DNA of 53,920 nt, taken from a virus. The notes beneath the pieces are model-generated. The model did not search any database. It was not told where the DNA came from and saw only the letters and a list, made by a program, of their open reading frames with translations. The stretch covers positions 1 to 53,920 of IMG/VR virus record IMGVR_UViG_3300017998_000013; one strand, 5' to 3'. Position 1 is the first letter of the stretch. Every line of letters begins with the position of its first letter. Both the position numbers and the translations under genes were made by a program. Shown one piece after another: positions 15,078 to 23,700 of this stretch.

Positions 15078-15381
15078 ACTCATCTTAACGTTGGCAATCG
15101 TTTTATTCGCCACATTGGCTGTTGCAGCAGAAGATTCTGACACATGGACCCACGGCGTGAAAGCAGAATATTCCCCTACATGGGTCAGAGGGGAAGAGGA
15201 ATTGCAGCTACTCATTGGAATGTATTGGACAGGTTATGTTATAGTCCTCAACCACGATAAGGACAGCGCACCCTATACTTTGGTAGACCCGGATCACCGC
15301 CAATATACTTATTGGATGTTATCTGCCGCTAAAGACGATGGTATTAGAAACTATACCGAGAGAAAGGAGATCCAAAAATAA
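15070..15381 (+). CDS. Exported protein with Sec signal peptide
   Basis: This 103-residue protein follows AAAGGGGC. It has a textbook signal peptide (MNKLILTLAIVLFATLAVAA, cut near AVA/AED). The mature part of about 83 residues is Tyr/Trp-rich (HGVKAEYSPTWVRGEEELQL) with no Cys. Its stop is directly followed by the next ATG. No family was recognised. Confidence 0.7.
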   Translation: MNKLILTLAIVLFATLAVAAEDSDTWTHGVKAEYSPTWVRGEEELQLLIGMYWTGYVIVLNHDKDSAPYTLVDPDHRQYTYWMLSAAKDDGIRNYTERKEIQK

Positions 15382-15642
15382 ATGACTAAACTCATCTTCG
15401 CATCACTCATCCTTTTGCTGATGGCGGGGTGTAGCGGCATACCAGACTACTTTTGTCACCGTGTTTACAGTAACATGAACTATACCAATGACCAATTTCA
15501 CAAGGCGGTAGCGGAAAGGAATCGTAACGCTACATTGGAATCTGAACGGGAGGCAGGGCGGTGGTATGGGGAGTCGCAAGTCTGGACAGACCTATACTTT
15601 TATTTCGCTGCCGAATGCGATAGGAGGTGGACCAGAGAATGA
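15382..15642 (+). CDS. Small lipoprotein
   Basis: This 86-residue protein starts MTKLIFASLILLLMAGCSG, a lipoprotein signal with Cys17 as the lipidated residue. The mature chain (CSGIPDYFCHRVYSN ... EREAGRWYGESQVW) has two more Cys and is helical. It overlaps the next gene by four bases. Small phage lipoproteins can block superinfection at the outer membrane; this is a hypothesis from location only. Confidence 0.7.
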   Translation: MTKLIFASLILLLMAGCSGIPDYFCHRVYSNMNYTNDQFHKAVAERNRNATLESEREAGRWYGESQVWTDLYFYFAAECDRRWTRE

Positions 15643-15968
15643 AAACCTTTATCATCATATCATTTCTTCTGATGGCGGGGGCGGCGTGGGGAGGGGAAAC
15701 AGAGAGTGTGAATTACGATATCAAATATCTCAAAGCAAATCTGACAATAGATGAGGTTTACACTCAAGGGATGCAAGATGCTGTAGACTGCTATGGCGAG
15801 GCAATACATCTACTGGAGCAAATATCCCCCAGCAAAAAATATCGCAAGGCCCATGCAGCTTCGTGGAAGTTGCCTAATTTTACCGGATGCCTTGCAGAGA
15901 AAAAAGCTAAGCAACTTGATCAGTACAAAGACCCTTATGAATCATTGCCGTCGGATGGTAACAAGTAA
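15639..15968 (+). CDS. Exported protein with Sec signal peptide
   Basis: ATG 15639 is preferred over GTG 15627 because the AGGAGG site at 15622-15627 overlaps the latter. The 109-residue protein has a signal peptide (MKTFIIISFLLMAGAAWGG, cut near AWG/GET). The mature part is helical, with two Cys (VDCYGEA; TGCLAEK). It closes the exported cassette. Confidence 0.7.
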   Translation: MKTFIIISFLLMAGAAWGGETESVNYDIKYLKANLTIDEVYTQGMQDAVDCYGEAIHLLEQISPSKKYRKAHAASWKLPNFTGCLAEKKAKQLDQYKDPYESLPSDGNK

Positions 15969-16123
15969 CTAACCCGCGAAAGGAGAAGGGAAAACGACCG
16001 TCAACCACTGAGAACAAAAGGAGGTGCGACATTGAACCGTTATCGACACATGAGGTAATCAGGAACCTTGTTCACGCAATGAGATATTTAACCCAAGCAG
16101 CGCAATTTCTTAGGAGGCATCAC

Positions 16124-16417
16124 ATGGCAACGGACCCCGAAGTACAGGCCCTCGGCGACGCAATCACAAACGCCGAAACAGCGGCAGCGGCAGCGGAAAC
16201 GCTCCTTGATTCACTGGCGCAGCAGAATCAGGCGCAGCAGGAAGAAATATCCGTCCTTCAGACCAAGCTCGCATCCGGCAACCAGATCGTCGCCGCTGAC
16301 CTGGACCCTCTGAAGATCAGGGCGCAGGCCATGGCCGACGCGCTCACTGCGAGAGTGACAGCGGATACCCCGGCGACACCGGGGCCCACCCCGACTGAAG
16401 GCGGGTCCCCCTCTTAA
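16124..16417 (+). CDS. Small Ala/Gln-rich coiled-coil protein
   Basis: ATG 16124 is chosen because TAGGAGG lies 6 bases upstream; the frame opens at 16079. The 97-residue protein is a single Ala-rich helix (DAITNAETAAAAAETLLDSL, then AQQNQAQQEEISVLQTKL). A Pro/Thr/Gly-rich tail follows (DTPATPGPTPTEGG). It resembles small phage virion-associated or fibritin-like helical proteins, but no specific family is assigned. It is the last gene before the terminator. The upstream 155 bases hold no supported gene. Confidence 0.6.
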   Translation: MATDPEVQALGDAITNAETAAAAAETLLDSLAQQNQAQQEEISVLQTKLASGNQIVAADLDPLKIRAQAMADALTARVTADTPATPGPTPTEGGSPS

Positions 16418-16446
16418 TTTATGTGAATAGGTATCGTAGAGAAAGG

Positions 16447-16478
16447 AAAGCCCCGGCCAATTAAGACCGGGGCTTTTT
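16447..16478. terminator. Bidirectional terminator between convergent arms
   Basis: AAAGCCCCGG (16447-16456) pairs perfectly with CCGGGGCTTT (16467-16476) around a 10-base loop. TTTTT follows on the + strand and an A-rich flank gives Us on the - strand. It sits between the last + gene and the 3' end of the - strand late operon, so it can stop transcription from both sides. Confidence 0.9.
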
Positions 16479-16481
16479 GCT

Positions 16482-17768
16482 TCACTTCGGCCAGACGCCG
16501 AGCTTCCGAGCCTTATCAAGTTTTTCGTCCATCTGCTCCCACCCGTCTTTTTCGTACTCTTTGCCCTCGAAATCCACTAGCGCGAGTGATTCAGTCGCCT
16601 GTTGCTGGGCTTCTTCCAGCGTTTTGCCAAAACCTACACACTCCGCAATCAATCCGCCGTCTCCCATAGGGATACGATAAAACATGCCGTCTTTTTTATT
16701 CTTATAGAACTGCCCGAGCAGCACCCTGTCCATATCTTTCTCTTTGAGCTTGATAGGGATCGCCGTATCGTTGGCGGAATTCGACCATGTGACTATCTCG
16801 GCAGCGTATGGCGCAACATATTCAAGTTTCACATCTTCCCCACCAGCAACGCGATACATTACTTCGGTCAAGTTTTTAGTCCCGCGGGTCAACGCCCCCC
16901 CGCTCGGCCGGCCGAACCGCTGGCAAGCATCCGAATAATAGCCAACCGTCTTGCCGTCCACCTTCACCGCCCCGATTTCCGTGGACCTGACCCCCTGCAA
17001 TCCGCCTTTTTTAAGCCCTGGTCGAATCACATCATCGATATGCTTGACAACCGGGGGGAGGTCGTCATACGGCATGAAGTGGCCAGCGTAATTACAGCCC
17101 TTCAATTCGACCCCAAGGAGTGCATTATCCAGATAGTCGTTGCCGAAAAATTGCTCGTCGCCGACCTCTTCCCCGCCATCAGGTCGAGGTTTTTCAACCA
17201 TAATTATTTGATCTTCGGCGAAACAGTCGAGTTTCGCAGCTATTTTATATATTTTTGTAGCCGACTTTTTATAAGTCTCGACGTGGAAAGTCTCTTCAAC
17301 TCCTCGCGCATCGTTATTCAATTTCACCCATGTGTCAGGATGTTTTTTGAGATATTCGACAAGTTCTTCAATCCCTTCAACCGGCTTGTATTGCATTACC
17401 GGCAGCCCCCGCGCTTTTAGCATCTCTCGAAACTTAAACCGGTCCCCTTCCCATTCTTGCGCTCCCTGCCCACATCCTCCCGTCCTGATACCTCGCTTGC
17501 GGAGATCGTCTATAAGATCCCCGTAGCCGACATCAGGGAACCACACACAATCGACATTCTCAATGTCCTCAAAAAAGTAATCCCACCGCACAATCCCCGG
17601 CACCCCTTCACCCATAGCACAGTCGTGAGGCTTCGGGAAACCTCGCTCCCACGGAGAGAAGTATTCCATTATCTTCACATCTTGCGCGATCCGCTGCGCG
17701 ACGTGGATAAACAGTCCGCCTACATCAAATATCCTCCACCGCTGCTTGCTGAATGGTTTTTCGATCAT
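16482..17768 (-). CDS. ATP-grasp enzyme, PurD/carboxylate-amine-ligase-like
   Basis: This 428-residue protein overlaps the upstream 2487-residue gene by four bases. The middle reads like an ATP-grasp core: GDRFKFREMLKARGLPV, DTWVKLNN with ARGVEETFH, IIMVEKP, then STEIGAVKVDG and YYSDACQRFGRPSGG (metal-binding Glu and the D...R.G.P motif). ATP-grasp enzymes join a carboxylate to an amine through an acyl-phosphate. The N-terminus (IFDVGGLFIHVAQRIAQDV) resembles the pre-ATP-grasp domain. The substrate is unknown. It is the last gene of the late operon, next to the ejection proteins, which is an unusual place for such an enzyme. Confidence 0.75.
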   Translation of the reverse strand: MIEKPFSKQRWRIFDVGGLFIHVAQRIAQDVKIMEYFSPWERGFPKPHDCAMGEGVPGIVRWDYFFEDIENVDCVWFPDVGYGDLIDDLRKRGIRTGGCGQGAQEWEGDRFKFREMLKARGLPVMQYKPVEGIEELVEYLKKHPDTWVKLNNDARGVEETFHVETYKKSATKIYKIAAKLDCFAEDQIIMVEKPRPDGGEEVGDEQFFGNDYLDNALLGVELKGCNYAGHFMPYDDLPPVVKHIDDVIRPGLKKGGLQGVRSTEIGAVKVDGKTVGYYSDACQRFGRPSGGALTRGTKNLTEVMYRVAGGEDVKLEYVAPYAAEIVTWSNSANDTAIPIKLKEKDMDRVLLGQFYKNKKDGMFYRIPMGDGGLIAECVGFGKTLEEAQQQATESLALVDFEGKEYEKDGWEQMDEKLDKARKLGVWPK

Positions 17769-20700
17769 TTTATTAACTCCAGATACCTGTCTCGTTCCTC
17801 ATCCGAAAGCCCGTGAGCCCGCCTGAACTTTGTGCGGAAAACCGGCTGAATCTGGTCGACCACATCCCCCGGCGCATTCTCCATGATTTCGGCGAGCTGG
17901 TCAAGCTGCATTTTCTTCACTTTCGCAATGTCCACTGGGAGATTCTTGCGCTGGCCCGGGATATCTCCCCTCATGACCTGAGACCAGAATTCTTTTTGCT
18001 CTCTCGGTATCTGCTGGTCACCTGCACGGTCCATGTACTTCGATATCCGGCGAATGTCTGGAGGCATCAGCAGTGATTCAGCAAACTGGTTCGCCCAGGT
18101 CCGGGCGCTTGCTTCCGACCGGGTAGCTTCGGCCATTCTTACCGGCTGCTCGAAAAACGGGACCTGTTCCGCTATCCCTTTCGCCCCGGCGAATATCCCG
18201 GCTCCGGTCCCGCTGCCCTTGGCTTCCTTCTTGCCCTCGTCGATCTTCTTCTCGTTTTTCTCATCCGAGGCGGCATACTGGTCCTGAACCCTGTGGATAG
18301 TTGCCCCAAGTTGGAGAATCTCGAGCGCCGGGGTATGGAGTGCGAATTTCGGCACGTCGAACTTGCCGAGGCGCAATTCCCCTTCCTTCACCTCTCCCGC
18401 CTTGCGCTTCTCTCCCCGCTGGTAATATCCACCTATGGCTTCATAAGCGAAGTACCCTATGGCGAGCATGGCGAGGCCGAGCCCTTGTTTCTTGAACGCC
18501 CTCATGACATAATCTGCCTCTTCGGGAGTGAGGTTTTCTATCCCCTTAGAGAACGCCACCCTGGCTGAGCCCTTCGCCGCGCCGAAAGCGTAAGACGTGA
18601 GTTCCGCCACGAAGTTCGTCGGGATCTTCACAATCGGCGTCATCATCTGCATCCCGGCTGCGGTAGCTTTCCCCAAGTCTCCCCTGGTCTTGAGATAATT
18701 CAGCCATATTCGATAACCCTTAATGACAAAATTATCCTGCATGAAAATAGCGCGGTTCGCGTCAATATAGGCATCCGCTGTGATCGTTGCCACGGTCACC
18801 GGGTCGCTCATGTCGTAGCCGTTCCGCATGGCCCATTCCGTTCGCTTCTGGAGAGAACGATAGAATTCCGCCCGCTTCGGCGTGACTTTCAACGCCCCAT
18901 GGACCCGCCCGAAAAAATCAAGTGCCGACGTGGGGAGCATGTCTTTCTTGCTGCCGTACAGCCGGTCCAATTCCCCGCGGCCGGTTATGGCCACGTCCTT
19001 GATATCCTGCCAGGTCTGTTTCTTAAACCACTGAGAGAAAGCGGCCGCTTCCGCCCGGACGTTCAGCCCGCCACCCTCCCGCGGGGCCTTGGCCGATATC
19101 CTGGACAGGCCAGGGAACAGTGACAACCCGCCTTCTATCAAGTCCTCAATCGGCGTGGTGATCTGCCGCATGGTGGCCGCTGCCGTGAGCTTGCCGACCG
19201 TCTGGATACTGGAGAGAATAACCGCCCGGCGCCACTTAACCGCCCAGTCGAGCCCTTTCTCTACGGGGGTCCTGTTTGCGTGTGCCTGCCGCCGGATTGC
19301 CGTGTCAACCGCCTCTTTCTTTTTCTCCACTTCTGCCTTGAGTCGTTGCGCCTCTGGGTCCAGTTTCAGGACCCGCCGCGCCCGCTTCTCGTAATTGCCG
19401 GTATCGAGCATCCGCTGCAGTTCTTTCAGCCGGGTCTGGTAACGGGCCTTGGCCATCCGGTTGCCGATATCGTTCAATTCCTGCTCGGTTTTCGGCGGCT
19501 TCGCGTCGATCTGGTCAAGCAGGGCTTTTTTCTCGTCCCTGACCGATTTCAGGCGCTTCGCTTCCTCGTCGTACTCAAGGGTCGTCTTATCCTTATACTT
19601 CCGTTTGCCGGCCGCTATCTGCTCGTCGAGGTCGTGAATCTCGTTTTTGAGTCGGGTCTTGACAGAATCGAGCGCAGTTTTCCATCTCTCTTCTGAGGAT
19701 TTCTGGTTGATGCCCTGATTCTTCATCTCCTCGTGTATCTGCTTCTGCAGGTCGCGCACTTCGTCGGATACCGGGTCACGCTGTAATCCGGAATGAAGAG
19801 GAGCTTGGCCGGCCTGTGCATCTTCGAGCCCGGACACAAGCCGCATCTGCCGGCGGATTTCCCGCATCTCGACCTGAATTTCCTCCTGGCTCATCTGGTA
19901 GGACTTGCCGTAGTTGGAAATAGCGTCTCTGATGTCCCGCTTTGACACGTCGGGGATCCCCTCGAATTCGGCGTAGATATCATCGACGATATCCCCGACC
20001 TTGGTAATGCCCTCTTGAACGCGGATTTTCATCATCTCGCCGAGAATAGCCGCCTGCTCGGGGTTGAAGTTCATGCTTAACGTGGAAAGCGACGCCCGGA
20101 GCTTGCCCGCCAGGGATTTAAATTGCGAGTCGAGCTCTTCCCGGGTGACTGCCCTCTTCTCCCTGCGCTTGGCGGCCGGTGACGGCTCTTGTTTGCTGAC
20201 TACCCGCTGCGCCTCGATGTTGGCGAGCTTCTCTTCGTACTCCTGAGATTTCTTAACCGCCGCTTCCAACTCCTGAGTGAGCGTTTCGATCTGCTTGCGG
20301 AGATCCTCGGGGATTTCTTTCTCACCGGTGGCTGCTCGGGCTCGTTGCAGGGACCGAGCGAGGGTGTAATCCTGTTTAACCAGCATACGGCGGAAACTGA
20401 GGGAGTGCCCGGCCTCGTACCCTGACCGACGAGCAACGTAATCGTTATCGGAAATGTCGTCCTCGATCACAGCCAGACGTTGACGCCCTTCGAGAATAGC
20501 CGCCTGGTCTCCGGACTGCACCGCCTTGTCGATAAGCCCCATGACGGTGTGGTGGTCATTGTAAAGCCTCATCCGGTCGTATTCAAAAGCAGCTTCCTCT
20601 TCGGTGGAGAGGGCGCGGGGCTTCTCGGCGTACTTCTTCGCTTCAAGTCGCGGGTCGAATTCGCCGGAGTCAACGCGCCGTTTCGCCGCCTCGAACGAGT

Positions 20701-23700
20701 GAGGGAATGACCGGCGCCACTCTACCTCTATCGGCCCGAGTCCGCGGGCTGCCCGCTCTCCTTCGGTAACGGCGTTTTTGATGGAGGTGGTGCGGGGAGA
20801 AGCATCAGCGCTGATAGTGTCGCCTTGTTGAAGAACACCTGCCATCTCCGCCTCGTCCTTATGAGCCAGCCCACCCTCCATATCCACTTTCTCATCCCCT
20901 CCTGGTTTAGCATCCTTCCCCTCCCATAACCTCTCAAGCGCGTCCGCCTCTGCCAGCCACTTCCGCGCCCCGGCCTCGTCCCGGTTCTTGACTGCCTCTT
21001 CTGCCTTGTCCAATGCCCCGTTATACTTGCGGAGAAATTCGGCTTTGTTGTCTCCAACGCTGCCATGCTGGTTGCCGGTCATGCGCCTGACCTTATCCCA
21101 AACATCCTCCATCAGCGATTTAAACCGCTGCCAGAGGTCGCCGAGTTTCTCTTTCATCCCCTTGACGAAATCCTGGTACTTCGTGCGCCCTTCGGTGAAT
21201 ACCTGCTTGCCGAGGGTTTCAAGGTGCGGGATGGCCGATTTTACCGCTCGGGGGATTTTGGATAATGATTCGTAGGCTTGCTGTAGACCCATGAAGTCGA
21301 GGGTAACGCTATTGTCCGGTCGCCAATCCTTAATCATCTGGATAGTTCTTGACGACATGGAATGGCCAGTATCATCAGGGGTGAATTGGTGGCTTATTAA
21401 CCAGTCGGCAAGGTCATCTACGTTATAACCGTTATCGTGGGCGAAGGCCATCACCCTGTCAACGTCGGGTGGTCTGAGTTGCTGCGGGGTGTCCGCTGCT
21501 GCACCAAGCGCCCCGGTGAATTTCACCTGATCGTCATGGGGGATTTCCTTGACCTTGCCAGACTTCACCCCAAACGATTCAAACGCCTCATTGACTTTGC
21601 CCTCGGATTTTACAGGCATTACCACTGCAACGATTTTGCCATCTTCCACGAAGTTAATCGGGTTCTTATCATCCTTGAACCTGATTTCAGCATCAGGGTA
21701 ATGGTGGCGGACATAAACATAAAATTTCTGTGACATATCCGTAGTTGCGCCGTTTTCACCAGTCAGCCGGACAAAAGCAACCTCGTCTTTTCCTGTTTTT
21801 ATAGGTTCGTCCGAAATCCCTTGAAAGGACACATCATCCCCTGATCTTTGCGCCACCATGTTCCCGTTTTTGTCCATAGCTAAGAACTTTGCACTGGCTA
21901 CGGGAGTCCCTTCCTTCGGGTTGGAAGTATACATTTTGACAACTTGCGCGGTGCGCTCGTCCAGGTCTTTCGCCTTATCAGGGGGCATCTCCGATTTGAA
22001 AGGGACTGTCGGCTTGCCTTTAACAATCAGTACGCCGTTGGTATGCCAGACATTATTATCAGCATCTTTCCCTGTGACCCCATTCTCAATGCCTTCGGCT
22101 TTTACTCCCGTTGCCTTCGGCAGAGGTCCGTAGCCTTTTGTCCCCTTTGGGACTTTTTCGGATGCAGGGAAAAGTTTTTCGACGGTCTGTTTAAATGCCT
22201 TGAGCGCCTGCTGATCGTTGAACACCTCAAAAATCCCGTCATCAGGAACTTCGATAGCGACGTATGCCCCTGCATCACGTAACGCTTGCTGTGCCTGTTT
22301 TATGAGCGGGTCAATGCGCTTGGCGTCCGCCTTTGCCACTTCGAGAGCATTCTCGACTTCCGCAATCTTTTCTTGCCGCTCTTCTGCTGTGAGGTGCTGG
22401 AAACGTTCAGGGTCGCTGTAAAGTTTTACCCTGCTGGTAGCATCGCCCATGGCATCAGCGGCTTTGCCGCGCGCTTCCCGCACTTCGGACAGTTCTTTAA
22501 GCAACGGGTTGAATCTATCCCAGTCACGATACTCAGGCGCTTCCTTTATCGCCTCGTCAATATTCGCGATTAAATATCGCTTCTGCTCCTTGAGTGGCGT
22601 GCCTTCCTTCCTGGCGGTCTTTACCGCTTCCGTGACCACCTCGGCGGGGGTGTCGGGGACCCTTGCGGCTTCGTAGTCGGCGCGGGCGGTCTCTTCCTCT
22701 TTTGCGACTTCCTTTGAGGCGGGCTTATCCGGCACAAGGTCAACAATCTCGCTGGTATTCCCTTTAGCATCGAGCGTGATAATTCCATCGTACCCGTCTT
22801 TTATGAGGGCTTTTGATAGAGCCTTGCCTTTTTTGCCGCCGTATTTGTCAGATAGAGCCTGTTTCCAGTTGTCGGGTTCGCCATATCCCCCGCCCCATCC
22901 AACAACAAGGGGGTTCTTAAATTCGACCTCTCCTTCTTTCAGGTTCGGATAATCATCGCCTTTGAACGTGATCGGCCGCTCGTTGATATATCGCCCTGCC
23001 GGTTCAAGGTGCTGGCCGAAACGCTCTCCCATGTTCGGGGCTTTCTCGGTATTCCAGATATATCCCATCTTTACAGGCTTGCCAGTCTGGTATTTTACCC
23101 CTCCGCCTTCAGCCGGAACTTTATCGGGAACGGGGGGTAATGGCGTCACGTCTCCGAATCTTGCGTTGATCGTGCCTGCCGGTTTGCCATCTTTATCAAT
23201 TACAAGGTGAATCGTCTCGTTGTTTGAGGCGTCCTTGTATTTATTCATTGCCTTGGCGTTCTTCTTTGCCGCTTCGTGCATCCCCTCGGGCGTTCCGTCA
23301 TGCTTCGAGACTTCATAGCCCATCGGTTCGCCATTAAGGTCGTTTACTTGGGTGAGGATGGTGTTCGGCTCTGGGGCGGGCTTCTTGGTGATCTGCTTTC
23401 CTTCCACCTTCTCCACGGCTGCGTTCATGTCCTTTGAGTGAAGGTCCTCTCCCGGGTGCGCCTTCTCCCACTCATCATAAACCGCGGGATTCTCTTTCTT
23501 GAGGAATTCGGCCCCTTCGTCGCGGGTGACGAGTTCCCCATCGGGCTTTGCAAACATCCGCTCGGAGTTTTCCGGCATGTCCGGGTTTGCTTCGAGTATC
23601 GACGGATGGTCTGAACCTACCTCTCCGATTACGGTGTCTGATCCACTCCGAAGAGCAGGGCGCAGGCGGGGCAACTCGTCGCTTGCTGGTGCATCCACAT

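Noticed and set aside
15969-16123. Micro-ORF (TTG, 8 codons) before the coiled-coil gene
   Set aside because: Although AAAGGAGG precedes it, eight codons with a TTG start cannot be supported; it may only be leader sequence.
16602-17420. + strand 272-residue ORF opposite the ATP-grasp gene
   Set aside because: Antisense of a gene with clear motifs; no family-like sequence and wrong strand for the operon.
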